NCBI GenBank assembly: GCA_011799875.1
Contig: CM022302.1
Coordinates: 201,792,086 to 201,856,085, forward strand
DNA length: 64,000 nucleotides
Source of the DNA: Thinopyrum elongatum
Lineage: Eukaryota > Streptophyta > Magnoliopsida > Poales > Poaceae
Direction: 5' to 3'
A model generated the notes under the pieces. The model did no database searches. It worked only from the letters and a program-made list of their open reading frames with translations, and was not told the DNA's origin. Shown piece after piece: positions 10,947-22,206 of this stretch. The translations under genes and the position numbers were made by a program. Each line of letters starts with the position of its first letter. Within the stretch, counting starts at the first letter, position 1.

Positions 10947-10958
10947 TGGTATCAGAGC
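10947..10958 (+). promoter_or_regulatory. Primer-binding site, initiator tRNA-Met type (element E)
   Basis: TGGTATCAGAGC three bases after the LTR is the standard complement of the 3' end of plant initiator tRNA-Met, used by most plant chromoviruses and Copia elements. Confidence 0.92.
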
Positions 10959-11557
10959 CGACTGACTCTAGGAATCCCCCTTTCCAACTCCTTGGCCGAA
11001 GTTGAGTCTAGTAACCGAAAATTGTTTTACTAACTTGGCTGTGTGGCTTACGGGCCCACGTCGCCAATTGGGTGGTATTTGTATCTTTTACTCCTCGACC
11101 TTTACTCTGCGCCTCTGATCTCTCTTCTACTCAGGTTAAAATTTTACTAACTCCAACATTAGGCTCTCGTGCTCACATCCACCCGAAGTTCTGAAATTAT
11201 CCCCCCTTGCTTCAAGATTTTGGGCCAGGTTCTGCTTACAGGATCCTTTTATCGAGGGCACCCTGTGTTGTCACTTGCAGATTCCTCGCTCCAATAGTTT
11301 TCTCCGACGTTGATGTAGCCTTTGCTATGTCTCGTTGTGTACTTCCCTACCGCGTGCCTGCGCCGCCTAGATGTCTAGCCCTCCCTTTTCTACTGTCGTA
11401 ATGACGGATACTAACCGAGGCTATGTGCGGATTTGAATGTCTGGTGCGAATATGCTGAATTATCTATTGCACTTCCTTCTGTTGTGCGTGATACTTCATG
11501 AATCATTCCGTACACCTGCAGTTTTTCTTGCTAAACTGCCCCTGTTGATTTGGCAGG
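10959..11557 (+). other. Leader of element E
   Basis: About 600 bases between the primer-binding site and the gag ATG. The only frame (11207-11401) is short, Cys- and Pro-rich and shows no domain. I see no gene here. Confidence 0.6.
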
Positions 11558-13738
11558 ATGGCTGACGATCCTCCACCTCCACCCTATATTGCCGCAATGA
11601 TGCAGCAGTTTGAATTGAACCGTCAGCTCAACGAGAGTCTGGTAAGACGTTTGGAACGCAATGAGGCTCGCCAGGAGCCTGGACCGATCTCGCTGCCAGA
11701 ATTTGTGCGCCTCAACCCGTCCATTTTCCGCAACTCCACCAATCCTATGGATGCTGATGATTGGCTTCGTGACATCCTGTTTGAAATGGAGTCAGCAAAT
11801 GTTGCCCCTGACAGTTACGTCACCTTTGCGACATTCCACCTGAAGGGCCCAGCTGCTCAATGGTGGGAAAGCCACAAGGGTATGTTGCCTGCAGAGACTG
11901 TAACCACTTGGCAGGAATTTCAGTCAGCTTTTCGTGCACGGTACATTCCTCAAGGTCTGATCGACCAGAAGAAGCAGGAGTTCCGTAAACTTTCTCAGGG
12001 CACAATGACTGTGGATGAATACCAGAGGAAATATCTTGAATTGTCCCGCTATGCTGCGGATGACGTCGACACCAACACACGCAAGCAGGAGAAATTCCAT
12101 GAAGGACTGCGTACGGATATAAGACTTGCACTTGCTGTCCATGATTTCACAGATTTCGCAACGCTTGTCAGCAAATCTTTCCAAGTTGAAATAGCTCTGA
12201 CTGAGTACCAGGAGTCGCTCAAGCACACTCATGGAGCTGGCTCATCCTCGGGTCAGCCTGTTCAGAAGCGTCGAGTCTGGATTCCCCACAATGTTTACCA
12301 CCGACCTGCTCCAACACCAAGGCCGTCATATGTTGCACCTCGTCTGCCTTCGCCGCCGAGACAACTAACGATTCAGGGTGGACAGTCCAATGCCATGGCT
12401 ACACCTCAGGCTGCACCACGTCCTCCTGATGGTCGTATGAAGGGCCATCGAACCCATCATTCCAGAAGTCGTAAGGCCAGGCCGCTTGCTATGGGTCGTG
12501 GCCAGGTCACTCATGTCAATATGGGAGAAGCTCGTGAGTCACCAAAAATCGTGATGGGAACTCTGCCAGTTAATTCAGTTGCAGCCTCTGTTCTCTTTGA
12601 TTCCGGGGCATCACATTCCTTTGTGTCCCAGCAATTTGCCCAATTGCATGGGTTAGCTATGAGCTCATTACCCACTCCTTTAGAAATCATCACTCCCCGT
12701 TCCTGGTGGCAAACCAAAATGGTAAGTCACAACAATCAGATCAGAATTGAAGGGTTGATGTTCTCTGCTTCCCTTATTGCTCTTGGACCTTCCGACATAG
12801 ACATCATTCTCAGTATGGACTGGTTGACAGCCCATAATGCTTTGATTGACTCTGCTACTAAGACAGTCCAGCTCACACACCCTTCTGGTCAGGTGATCAA
12901 TTACTCAGCCCGAATAGCTCAAGATGCTGAGAGCCAGATATATGTTCTGAATGCATTGAACGCTTCACCTCTTGAAGGCATCGACAACGTTCCAGTTGTT
13001 CATGATTTTCAAGATGTATTTCCAGAAGAACTTCCAGGAATACCCCCTGCTAGAGCTGTTGAGTTTGTCATCGACTTGAAACCTGGCACTACCCCTATTG
13101 CGAAGCGTCCTTATAAGATGCCTCCGCATCATCTTCTTGAACTTAAGGAGGAAATCGACACGTCACTTAAGAAATGTTTCATCCGCCCCAGTTCCTCTGC
13201 TTGGGGAGCACCTTCACTCTTCGTTAAGAAGAAGGATGGAACTAACCGATTGGTTCAGGATTATCGGCCCATTAACCAAGCCACAATTCAGAACAAGTAT
13301 CCGCTTCCCAGAATCAATGATTTGTATGATCAACTTGCCGGTTCCTCAGTATTCTCTAAGCTTGATTTGAGGTTGGGTTATCATCAGATCCGTGTTCGTG
13401 AAGAGGATATTCCGAAGACTGCATTTGTTACTCGCTATGGCTCTTATGAGTACACTGTCATGTCATTTGGCTTAACAAATGCTCCAGCCACATTCTCCCG
13501 TCTGATGAATTACATCTTCATGGATTACCTCGACAAGTTCGTCGTGGTTTATCTAGATGATATTCTGGTCTATTCGAAGAATAAGGAAGAACATGCCGAA
13601 CACCTCCGTCTTGTACTGGAAAGACTCCGAGAACACCAGTTGTATGCCAAATACTCCAAATGCGAGTTCTGGTTATCTGAAGTGACATATCTCGGCCATG
13701 TGATTTCGAAAGATGGCATTGCTGTTAACCCAGAATGA
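11558..13738 (+). CDS. gag-pol: Element E gag, protease and N-terminal reverse transcriptase (to in-frame TGA)
   Basis: Starts [17 protein letters not shown]. Residues about 60-230 are a Retrotrans_gag core ([45 protein letters not shown]). The zinc knuckle that should follow is degenerate: GHRTHH is kept, but the final Cys is Ser and the leading Cys pair is missing. The protease site is [12 protein letters not shown] near residue 348. RT follows with [32 protein letters not shown] and the catalytic YLDD near residue 665. The frame stops at TGA 13736-13738 after [10 protein letters not shown]. The same frame resumes directly behind it, so this is a CGA-to-TGA nonsense change, typical of decay at methylated CpG. 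A functional element would make one polyprotein of about 1443 residues. Confidence 0.9.
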   Translation: MADDPPPPPYIAAMMQQFELNRQLNESLVRRLERNEARQEPGPISLPEFVRLNPSIFRNSTNPMDADDWLRDILFEMESANVAPDSYVTFATFHLKGPAAQWWESHKGMLPAETVTTWQEFQSAFRARYIPQGLIDQKKQEFRKLSQGTMTVDEYQRKYLELSRYAADDVDTNTRKQEKFHEGLRTDIRLALAVHDFTDFATLVSKSFQVEIALTEYQESLKHTHGAGSSSGQPVQKRRVWIPHNVYHRPAPTPRPSYVAPRLPSPPRQLTIQGGQSNAMATPQAAPRPPDGRMKGHRTHHSRSRKARPLAMGRGQVTHVNMGEARESPKIVMGTLPVNSVAASVLFDSGASHSFVSQQFAQLHGLAMSSLPTPLEIITPRSWWQTKMVSHNNQIRIEGLMFSASLIALGPSDIDIILSMDWLTAHNALIDSATKTVQLTHPSGQVINYSARIAQDAESQIYVLNALNASPLEGIDNVPVVHDFQDVFPEELPGIPPARAVEFVIDLKPGTTPIAKRPYKMPPHHLLELKEEIDTSLKKCFIRPSSSAWGAPSLFVKKKDGTNRLVQDYRPINQATIQNKYPLPRINDLYDQLAGSSVFSKLDLRLGYHQIRVREEDIPKTAFVTRYGSYEYTVMSFGLTNAPATFSRLMNYIFMDYLDKFVVVYLDDILVYSKNKEEHAEHLRLVLERLREHQLYAKYSKCEFWLSEVTYLGHVISKDGIAVNPE

Positions 13739-15889
13739 GTTCAGGCTATTCTGGACTGGACTCCTCCGAAGAACGTCAAGCAAGTGAGAAGTTTTCTTGG
13801 CCTTGCAAGCTATTGCCGTCAATTTGTCGAGAACTTTTCCAAGATTGCTAAGCCTTTGACTGGTCTGCTTCACAAGGGCGTTAAATTTGAATGGACAGAA
13901 AAATGTCAGGAAAGTTTCCAGACACTCAAAGACAAGCTGACATCTGCCCCAGTACTATCTCCTCCAGATACCCGCAAAGACTTTGTGATCTATTGTGACG
14001 CATCCCGTGAAGGATTAGGCTGTGTCCTAATGCAAGAGCGTAAGGTGATTGCTTATGGCTCTCGTCAGTTGCGCCCACATGAAGAGAATTATCCGGTACA
14101 TGATTTAGAACTAGCTGCTGTCATCTATGCACTGCAATTGTGGCGACATTACCTTCTCGGTAATCGTTGCGAGATCTACACGGATCATAAAAGTCTGAAG
14201 TACTTGTTCACTCAACCATCTCTAAACCTCCGTCAGCAAAGATGGATGGAGGCCATTGCGGACTATGATTTGGGTATATCCTATACCCCTGGCAAGGCTA
14301 ACGTGATGGCTGATGCCTTAAGCCGCAAGTCCTATTGCGACAACCTTATGGTTAGGCGAGCTCAACCTCGTCTTTATGAAGAACTACGCAAGCTGAATCT
14401 GTGTATTGTTCCACAGGGTTCTCTTAATAACCTTGTGATACAACTAGATCTTGAGAAAGCTGTTAAGATTGCGCAAGCTAAAGATGTTGAAGTTGGTCTG
14501 ATGAAGAAAGATATTCACCTTGAAAAGTACAGGGATTTCTCGCTGTCTGAAGATGGAACCTTGTATTTCAGAGACCGCATTGTGGTACCTCGCTTCGAGC
14601 TTATGACTGACAAAGTCATGAAGGAGGCACATGATACCCCGTTGTCTATTCATCCGGGTAGCACCAAGATGTATCGTGATCTCCGTCAAAGATATTGGTG
14701 GTCTAGAATGAAGCAGGACATTGCTCGATATGTTGCTGAATGTGATGTATGCCGTCGCATTAAAGCAGAACACCAGAAGCCTGCTGGAATTCTGCAACCA
14801 CTTCCTATTCCTCTATGGAAATGGGATAAGGTTCAGATGGATTTCGTTACAGGACTTCCCAGGTCACAGAAGGGTCACGATGCTATTCTTGTCGTCGTCG
14901 ACCAACTTTCTAAAGTTGCACACTTTCTGCCCGTCAAAGAGACTATCACTGCTAGTCAGTTAGCAGAGTTGTATATCTCCAGAATTGTATCACTCCACGG
15001 TATTCCGAAGGAGATTAGTTCGGACCGTGGCGCTCTTTTCACTTCCAAATTCTGGGAAAGTTTCCAAACAGCTATGGGAACTCATATTACCTGGAGTTCA
15101 GCTTATCACACCCAATCCCAAGGCCAAGTCGAACGAGTCAATCAAGTGCTTGAAGACATGCTTCGGGCTTGTGTTATTTCTTTCGGCAAGAAATGGGATG
15201 AATCTCTCCCATATGCCGAGTTCTCTTATAACAACAGCTATCAAGCCAGCTTGAAAATGGCCCCCTTCGAAGTACTCTATGGACGTAAGTGTCGAACCCC
15301 TCTGAATTGGTCAGAAACTGGGGAACGACCACTCGTGGGTCCGGATATTATTCAACACGCCGAAGAACAAGTTCGTATTGTTCGGGAAAATCTCAAGGCG
15401 GCTCAGGACCGCCAGAAGAGCAACTATGATCGCAAACGATGGGGTTTGACTTATCAACCTGGTGATCAAGCTTATCCGCGAGTCACCCCGATGAAAGGCA
15501 CTCACCGTTTTGGAATCAAGGGCAAGCTAGCTCCACGCTACATTGGTCCTTTCCGCATTGTTGCTAGACGTGGTCAGGTGGCATATAAATTGGAGTTGCC
15601 GCCGCAATTCTCTCATATCCACGACGTATTCCATGTGTCGCAACTTCGTCAATGCTTCAATGAATCTCCACACCGAGCTGTGGATCACGAGGTGCTCATA
15701 TTGCAAGATGACCTATCTTATAAGGAGCATCCGATCCGCATTCTCGATGAAGCTGAACGTCGGACCCGTCAGAAGGTTACCAAGTTCCTCAAAGTGCAGT
15801 GGTCAAATCATACCGAAGATGAAGCCACTTGGGAACGCGAGGATAATCTTCGTGCGGAATACCCCGAACTTTTTCCTTCTACCTCTTAA
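13739..15889 (+). CDS. pol: Element E RT thumb, RNase H, integrase and chromodomain
   Basis: Same frame as the upstream gag-RT, separated only by the TGA at 13736-13738. It opens with VQAILDWTPPKNVKQVRSFLGLASY (RT connection), then RNase H (FVIYCDASREGLGCVLMQ, YTDHKSLKYL). The integrase has an HHCC zinc-binding region (HDTPLSIHPG ... CDVCRR) and the D,D,E catalytic set: MDFVTGLPR, SSDRGALFTSKFW and QVERVNQVLED. The GRKCRTPLNW motif and the C-terminal chromodomain (RILDEAERRTRQKVTKFLKV, then WEREDNL) are hallmarks of Tekay/Del chromoviruses. The chromodomain binds modified histone H3 and guides integration into heterochromatin. The frame is intact to TAA 15887-15889. It cannot be translated from the element's own start unless the TGA is read through. 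Confidence 0.9.
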   Translation, partial: VQAILDWTPPKNVKQVRSFLGLASYCRQFVENFSKIAKPLTGLLHKGVKFEWTEKCQESFQTLKDKLTSAPVLSPPDTRKDFVIYCDASREGLGCVLMQERKVIAYGSRQLRPHEENYPVHDLELAAVIYALQLWRHYLLGNRCEIYTDHKSLKYLFTQPSLNLRQQRWMEAIADYDLGISYTPGKANVMADALSRKSYCDNLMVRRAQPRLYEELRKLNLCIVPQGSLNNLVIQLDLEKAVKIAQAKDVEVGLMKKDIHLEKYRDFSLSEDGTLYFRDRIVVPRFELMTDKVMKEAHDTPLSIHPGSTKMYRDLRQRYWWSRMKQDIARYVAECDVCRRIKAEHQKPAGILQPLPIPLWKWDKVQMDFVTGLPRSQKGHDAILVVVDQLSKVAHFLPVKETITASQLAELYISRIVSLHGIPKEISSDRGALFTSKFWESFQTAMGTHITWSSAYHTQSQGQVERVNQVLEDMLRACVISFGKKWDESLPYAEFSYNNSYQASLKMAPFEVLYGRKCRTPLNWSETGERPLVGPDIIQHAEEQVRIVRENLKAAQDRQKSNYDRKRWGLTYQPGDQAYPRVTPMKGTHRFGIKGKLAPRYIGPFRIVARRGQVAYKLELPPQFSHIHDVFHVSQLRQCFNESPHRAVDHEVLILQDDLSYKEHPIRILDEAERRTRQKVTKFLKVQWSNHTEDEATWEREDNLRAEYPELFPSTS

Positions 15890-15925
15890 TTCTCGGGACG
15901 AGAATTCTTGTTAGTAGAAGAGATT
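15888..15925 (+). promoter_or_regulatory. Hairpin overlapping the pol stop, and polypurine tract (element E)
   Basis: AATTCTCG-GGA-CGAGAATT (15888-15906) is a perfect 8-bp stem that starts in the stop codon. The purine-rich agaagaga (15916-15923) sits just before the 3' LTR at 15926. The hairpin core matches the one before the polypurine tract of A and F. Confidence 0.7.
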
Positions 15926-16859
15926 TGTAACACCCCCAGTGGTTAGCCACAGTAATCCCATTTTGATAATGCCAAGTCAGCATGATTAACAGTGCATGAT
16001 CATCATTTGCATCATAATGCATTTCAACTCCTAACTCAAAATTCAAATTTAGATGAAAGTGAAAAATAAAAGTTGTCCAACATAGAAACTAAATTGTTCA
16101 TTAAATAGCAGATAAACCAGAGGCTATGTTAAAATTGTAAACAACATTATTAAAATTGGATAAGTGACTCAAACAACTTAAAACAGTGGCTGAAAATGAC
16201 ATTTAGTAACCTTTTAATTTATTTAAAATAAATATGAAATGATGTTTTGCCCAAACTAGTTTTTGGTGTTAGGGTATAAAGCACTGGTATTTAAGGACTA
16301 GGCCTTCTCTCTATTCTGGCATTTCTGCAGCCCAGTCCACATATACAGCCTCCCTTTGAAAATGTTGCATATGTAGTGTAGATCCTTGCTTGCTGAGTAC
16401 TTCTGAGTACTCATGGTTGCTTTGTTTTCCTTTTCTCCCCATATCAGTTTGACGTGACCAAGATGACGGAGCCCCTGAGACAGATGCCCCGTCGATCCAC
16501 TACTACTACTTCCCCGAGGATGATTACTTCTACGAGCTGACCGACGACCAGGAGTAGGATCGGAGGGTCCCAGGCAGGAGGCCTACGCCTTTCGATCGTA
16601 GTGTTTTATTTTGCCCCGCCTTTCTAAAGGCCTTTCTGTTTCTCTTTTAATATCTGTACTCAGATATCTGATGCTTCCGCTGACGCTTGTTTGCAAGCTT
16701 ATGTATTCGAGCCCTCGAGGCCCCTGGCTTGTAATATAAAGCTTGTATGACTTTATTTATGTTTTAGAGTTGTGTTGTGATATCTTCCCGTGAGTCCTTA
16801 GGCTTGATCGTTTGCATTTGCGTGTATGATTAGTGCACGATTGGGCCGGGGGTGTCACA
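15926..16859 (+). repeat. 3' LTR of E (934 bp)
   Basis: Same length as the 5' LTR. By eye about 13 substitutions and no length change. Ends GGTGTCACA, followed by the second TSD copy tataa. Confidence 0.95.
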
Positions 16860-16864
16860 TATAA

Positions 16865-18063
16865 ATACTCAGATATTCCAGAAACCCTAGGGGAGTCGTC
16901 GAAATACAATTCTAGCCGCCGCAAGTTCCAGAACCACGAGATCCAATCTAGAGCCCTATTCCGGCAATTTGCCAAAGGGGAACACGATCACCGAGGGGTT
17001 CATCATCCTCATTGGTGCTCCTCCGATGATGTGTGAGTAGTTCACCATAGACCTACGGCTCCGTAGGAAGTAGCTAGATGGCTTCTTCTCTCTTTTTGAT
17101 CCTCAATACAATGTTCTCCTCGATGTTCTTGGAGATCTATTTGATGTAATGACTTTTTGCGGTGTGTTTGTTGGGATCCGATGAAGTGCGAGTTTATGAT
17201 CAGATCTATCTATGAATATTATTTGAGTTTTCTTTGATCTCTTATATGCAAGATTGTTATAGCCTCGTATTTCTTCTCTGAAACTTTGGTTTGGTTTGGC
17301 CAACTAGATTGATTTTTCTTGCAATGCGAAGAGGTGCTTTGTGATGGGTTCGATCTTGCGGTGTCCTCACCCAGTGACAGAAGGGGTAGCGAGGCACGCA
17401 TGTATCATTGCTACTAAGGATAAAAAGATGGGGTCTATTCCTACATGAATAGATTTTGTCTACAGTGTGTCATCATTCTTATTGCGTTACTCCGTTTCTC
17501 CATGAACTTAATACACTAGATGCATGTTGTATAATGGTCGATGTGTGGAGTAATAGTAGTAGATGCAGGCAGGAGTTGGTCTACTAATCTTGGACATGAT
17601 GCCTATATACATGATCATTGCCGTGATATCATCATAATTATTTGCTCTTCTATCAATTGCCCAACAGTAATTTGTTTACCCACCGTATGCTATTTTCTCG
17701 AGAGAAGCCACTAGTGAAATCTACGGCCCCCGGGTCTATCTTTTATCATATTGTTTTCAGATCTATTATTCCAAAAACCCAAAAATACCTTGCTGCACTT
17801 TTTTTGTGTGTTTTCGCTAGATCTATTTATCTAATCTCATACAATTTTATCTGTCTTTTTACTGGGGAGGGATTGACAACCCCTCTTACGCGTTGGGTTG
17901 TAAGTATTTGTTATTTGTGTGCAGGTACCGTCTACATAGTGTTGCTTGGTTCTTCTACTGGATTGATATCCTTGGTTTCATAACTGAGGGAAATACTTAC
18001 CGTTGTTGTGCTGCATCATCCTCTCTCTCTTTGGGGAAATACCAACGCAGATACAAACAATCA
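16865..18063 (+). repeat. 5' LTR of F, second piece
   Basis: Continues the F LTR directly after E: atactcagatattccagaaaccctaggg matches 27141 onward of the 3' LTR and 63949 onward of the partial copy. It ends at caatca (18063), followed by the primer-binding site. The small frames inside (16833-17036, 17893-18246 and others) are LTR sequence. Confidence 0.88.
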
Positions 18064-18074
18064 GGAAGAATTTA

Positions 18075-18092
18075 TGGCGTCGTTGCCGGGAA
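18075..18092 (+). promoter_or_regulatory. Degenerate tRNA-Asp primer-binding site (element F)
   Basis: TGGCGTCGTTGCCGGGAA differs from the tRNA-Asp complement at two positions. Its position just after the LTR end fits. Confidence 0.7.
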
Positions 18093-18316
18093 GACATCGT
18101 CAACATCTATCAGTTTCCTAATCACAAACCTCATCTCCTTGCAATTTACATTATTTTCCATTTGCCTCTCATTTTCATCTCCCCCTCTTCACAAATTTAT
18201 TTGCCTTTTTATTCGCCTTCTTTTCGTTCGCCTTTTTCTTGTTTGATCTTTTGTTTGCTTGTGTTGCCATGTGCCTTCTATATGCTTGCATCTTCATTTG
18301 CTAAAAATCTATTGAT

Positions 18317-19144
18317 ATGTATCCCCATCCACTTGCTAATATTTTTAAAATATCCAATCATGATGAACCAATTGCTAGTGAGTTGAGTGCACTAGATTGT
18401 CTTTATGAAGTTTTGCTTGAGATTCGTGAATCTAAAAATTGTGATGAAGAAATCTATGAAGTGATTCATGATAGCTCCCTTAATGAAAAGCATGATTGCA
18501 ATGATTTTACTATAAATTCTATTAATTTCAATTGTGCTATGTCCACTACTTATTGCAATGATCATGATTGGGGTGATTTTTTTATGATCTTGAAAATTTA
18601 TTTAAGCCTCATGGTGAATATGATATTGATAATAATGTTTGCAATAATATTGAAAGTGGGTTTGGAAGAGCATCAACTTTAGGTAAAAATAATCCCACAT
18701 ATTTGGAGAGTGTTCAATCTTACGATTTTTTTTGATGAAAGTGGGTTTGGTGAGGTCATGACTTTAGTTGATGTTAATCCCACTATCTTGGAAGATTATA
18801 AAACTTTTATGCATGTGGACCATGAAGAGAAAATTTTATATGATAGCTATATTATTGAATTTTATTATGATCCTACATGTAATTATTATGAGAGAGGAAA
18901 ATATGGTTGTAGAAATTTTCATGTTACTAATTTACCTCTCGTTATGTTGAGATTGCTATTGTTTCTTTCTTCTTCCTTGCATATGCTATATATTTCTTGT
19001 CTTGATAATTTGTTTGCTTATAAAATCCCTATGTATTCGAAGTATGTTAGACTTAAATGTGTTTGTCACATGTATTATGATGCTCTCTTTGTGTTTCACT
19101 TGTGTTTCATGCGAGCATCATCCAAATTATCAATGCCTAGGTAA
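18317..19144 (+). pseudogene. Orphan ORF relic of element F (shared with D)
   Basis: The relic starts MYPHPLANIFK and continues EPIASELSALDCLYEV. After frame changes it reads TTYCNDHDWGD, then FDESGFGEVMTLVDVNPTILE, HEEKILYDSYIIEF and NYYERGKYGCRNFHVTNL. Element D has the same protein in the same position (49112-49967). I recognise no gag, protease or enzyme motif. It sits where gag should be, just behind the primer-binding site. The 18317-18682 and 18710-19144 frames are the two longest remnants; at least one frameshift and a run of T near 18726 separate them. Its function is unknown. Its repeated presence in non-autonomous elements suggests a particle-related role, which is inference. Confidence 0.65.
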
Positions 19145-19167
19145 GAGGCTTTAATTAAAAGCGCTTG

Positions 19168-19183
19168 TTGGGAGGCAATCCCA
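19168..19183 (+). other. Conserved stem-loop after the orphan ORF (element F)
   Basis: TTGGGAGGCAATCCCA lies 24 bases after the ORF. The stem is kept as TGGGA/TCCCA with loop GGCAA. Confidence 0.55.
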
Positions 19184-19450
19184 TGAATAAAATAATTTTT
19201 TTCTCTTTTTCTTTCTGTTTTTGTGTGTTCACACAATTATGCCTCTATTATGATTGTGTTTTTTTATGTTTTAATTAGTGTTTGTGCTAAGTTAAGCCTT
19301 TAGGATAGCTTTGGGTGATAGTTGATTCGATCCTGTTGAAAAACAGAAACTTTTGCGTCCAGTAGCAGAATTGATATTATTCACAGAAGAGACGAACAAT
19401 TATGAATTTTTTACACAAGATTTATATGCAAATTGCCTCTGTTGTCCTAA

Positions 19451-20105
19451 CGAGGAACCTCCTCCAAGGCGCCACCGCTCCACCTCATCACACCCAAGTC
19501 ACTCATCCATGCAGTGTCAAGGTCTTAAGCAATCAGGTGTATCCTCTCGAGCACGTGGCAGCATCAAGAAGGAGGGATTAGCTTTATTAACACCCATCCA
19601 GGAGGCGTGTCAAGCTGATGAGAAGAGGAAGATCAGCGGCGCAGCAAGCTTGCCAGGATTCGGCCTCGTCACGACACCTAGCAGTGCATTTAATGCACTT
19701 TGTCCTAACTGCCAGAGTTAGGTATGATGTCACTGTTAGCTATCTAATCGCACCCAAATGACTGTTTTGCCACTGTGGTTGCCCCTTAGCCTATAAAGGA
19801 GGCCCGAGGCAACCTAACAAGAGGTTGGAGGACTTCAACCCCCAGCATTTGTAAGCTCATGTTGCTTTCCCCAAGGCATCCTTGCCGGGCTAGAGCGCGT
19901 CAAGCCTTCTTCCACCTCCAAATTAATTCACCAAAGCGGGAGTAGGGTTTTACGCTTCAAAGCGGCCCGAACCTGGGTAAAAGAGAGGGAGTCCATCGCC
20001 GTGCTGTCCCCCACTGTGTCTGCTCTTTGTGGAACATGATCATCCCCATGCCGAACCACAAAGGGGCACCCCTGCCCTATAGGTGATCGTGCTTCCATGC
20101 CGACA
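19451..20105 (+). repeat. 5'-truncated Tat-type LTR inserted in F
   Basis: The F sequence breaks after cctaa (19450). What follows resembles the LTR of element C read in C's own direction: gcatttaatgcactttgtcctaa, then ggttaggtatga, then cctataaaggaggcccgaggcaac, then the gggttttacgc...cggcccgaacctggg block, ending ccgaca (20105). A TATA box (TATAAAG) lies near 19793. The TGTCGG start and the primer-binding site are missing, so it is a truncated solo LTR. Its frame 19353-19721 straddles the junction and is not a gene. Confidence 0.7.
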
Positions 20106-20556
20106 ATATGTTGTCGATGTTTGATAGTAATGAACTATTTCCAATTGTTCATGCATTTTTGCAATATTTCACGTACAAAAATTAATAGATAATAGCTGAA
20201 TATGAAAAAAGGTCTTATAGTATTGTACATTTGCAATATAACAACGTCCAACGCTTTCACTATTGGTTTTAATTAAATAATAAGCTTATAGAATCAAGTA
20301 TCACATAATGTATATTTTTTATGTTTGGTAGTGATGTAGTATTTCCTCCTATTGATGCATGTTAGCATTACTTTGGCAGGGTAGTACACCATATTTGACT
20401 TGCCATATCATGTTAGCATAGTTAAGTCAGACTTTATTTGTAATAGATTTTTTAATGTAGTAAGTTCCTATAAATGTAATTCTTACATAATAGTCATGTT
20501 GCCTAATCTAGTGAAAGAAAACATCATGCTGAAATTCTGTTATTTTGTTCATACTT

Positions 20557-22191
20557 TTAGAATATTTCTGTATAGAATATGTTCTTGACCACATCCTCCT
20601 CATTAATATCTTCATCATCTACCATTACCCGCAGTCCCTCCCTTTTTGTTACTCTTGAGAAGGCTATGTATAACTGTCCATATGTGAAAACTTGTTTAGG
20701 TAGATATAGTCCTACTTTGATTAGAGATTGGCCCTGGATCTTGGTGATAGTCATAGCAAAGCAAACTGATATAGGATATCCTTTTTAGAACAAATGGCCA
20801 CACTGATTCAGTTGGTGACATGACTAGTCTTGGAATATATAACTTTTCTCCCACATGTGTTCCAGTTATTATCTGTGCTTTGATGAATCTTCTTCCAAGC
20901 TGAATAATCATCATCCTTGTACCGTTGCATAACCCAGCACTTTGGTTGATATTACATAGTAGCATCACAGGTATGCCAACTTTTAATTTCAGCTCGTGAT
21001 TTGGGATTCCAGGAAATGGTAAGCTGTTCAAGAATTCTGTTGGATATAATAATTCTGTTTCTGCATTTAAGGTAGTTTCTTTGCATACTATGTCACAACA
21101 TAGATAAGTTTTATCTTCACCTTGTATCTGATCCATTATATATTCATTTATATCACAAACTATTTCATTTCTTGAACATAATATTGCTCTTTCTTCTAAG
21201 TATTCTTGTGGGCGATACCTCTCCTACAAATTGGGATATATGCTCTCCACAATTATTCTTTTTTGGATCATTTCCTTTCTCGAGCAGTATGTTATTTGTT
21301 TTTTTATCAATTCCTCACCTTCTGATGATGTATTTTTTCCATCGCCGATATTGAGAATCCACTCTGCAAATTCTTCTACCCTTTGTTTTCGTGATTCATC
21401 ATTTGTTGTGCATTCCAGCCGGATATTCTTTGTTAGCTTCATTACATGAAAGTTCTTCCAAAGATAAGATCTTTTAATGGATGCAGTGACTATGTTGTGT
21501 CTTCTTCCCTTTGGTATAACATGAAGGATCTGGTAGAAGTCCCCTCCTAGAACCATTCTCATGCCAACGAATGATCTCTCACTGCTGTTCACATTTTTAT
21601 GTCTTAATATATTCCTTAGAGTCCTATATAGCACCTCAAAACATATCTTGATTGCCATTGGAGCTTCAACCCATAGTATTAGCGACGTCTTTTTTAGTAG
21701 GTCTGCCAAGTCTGCTCTTTGTTGTAATTAATTTCTTCATTAAGTATCTTGTTTACAAGTTCCTTTATTTCTGAAGAATTAGGAAGTTCTATTACAGGGT
21801 ATTCCTTAAGTGACTTTTCAGCTTGTCTCATGAGCTTCTCTATTTCCACCAAGGCGTGTCCTTGCTTCTGTGATGATGTGAGGCATAGTGTATGATAGTT
21901 CAAGACTTTTCTCTGTCTGTACTCCATGTCTTCGCTTAGTACTTCCGAGCATGATTCCCATAGTTGTTTTGGGTTTGTGACTTCCCAGTGGCTTAAAATT
22001 GTTGTGAATAGCTGTCTTAGCTGGTTTCCAGTCACCCAATTTGATGCCTCATTGATGCACTGAAGCCAGTCTTTGTCATCATCAAGAAATCCTAGTGCTT
22101 CACAAGCAGATTTGTATGATGCGTGGGCAAGTCCATTTACTGTTCTTATGTCTTCGAAATATGTGCATCCTTTCTTGACGTTAAGTAGCAT
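20557..22191 (-). pseudogene. Helitron PIF1-like helicase relic, lacking motif I
   Basis: Minus-strand pieces at 22191-21694, 21709-21224, 21136-20696 and 20754-20557 follow the order of a Helitron helicase: MLLNVKKGCTYFEDIRTVNG, KTSLILWVEAPM, VGMRMVLGGDFYQ, NGTRMMIIQLGRRFIKAQII and the C-terminal LPKQVFTYGQLYIAFSRV. About a hundred residues that normally carry the Walker A motif (GxGGTGKT) are absent: the sequence jumps from NEEINYNKEQ to ADLLKKTSLILW near 21700. The Walker B motif reads WVEAP where WDEAP is expected. Frames change near 21700 and between 21136 and 20754, with stops between 21224 and 21136. The helicase cannot be active. Confidence 0.8.
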
Positions 22192-22206
22192 TCACATGTA
22201 CTATTT

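Larger units (their letters stand above)
10010..16859 (+). mobile_element. Element E: full-length Gypsy chromovirus (Tekay/Del type)
   Basis: E has two 934-bp LTRs (10010-10943 and 15926-16859), perfect TSD tataa (10005-10009, 16860-16864), an initiator-Met-type primer-binding site, one gag-pol frame with a single in-frame stop, and a polypurine stretch before the 3' LTR. I counted about 13 differences between the LTRs (1.4 percent). With a conventional grass rate near 1.3e-8 per site per year this gives very roughly half a million years. The C-terminal chromodomain and the order PR-RT-RH-IN-CHD place it among chromoviruses. It is one of the youngest insertions in the window. Confidence 0.95.

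Noticed and set aside
20100..20117. CGACAA-TATG-TTGTCG hairpin as the Helitron 3' end
   Set aside because: Its left arm is the CCGACA end of the truncated LTR and no CTRR follows at the right distance on the minus strand.
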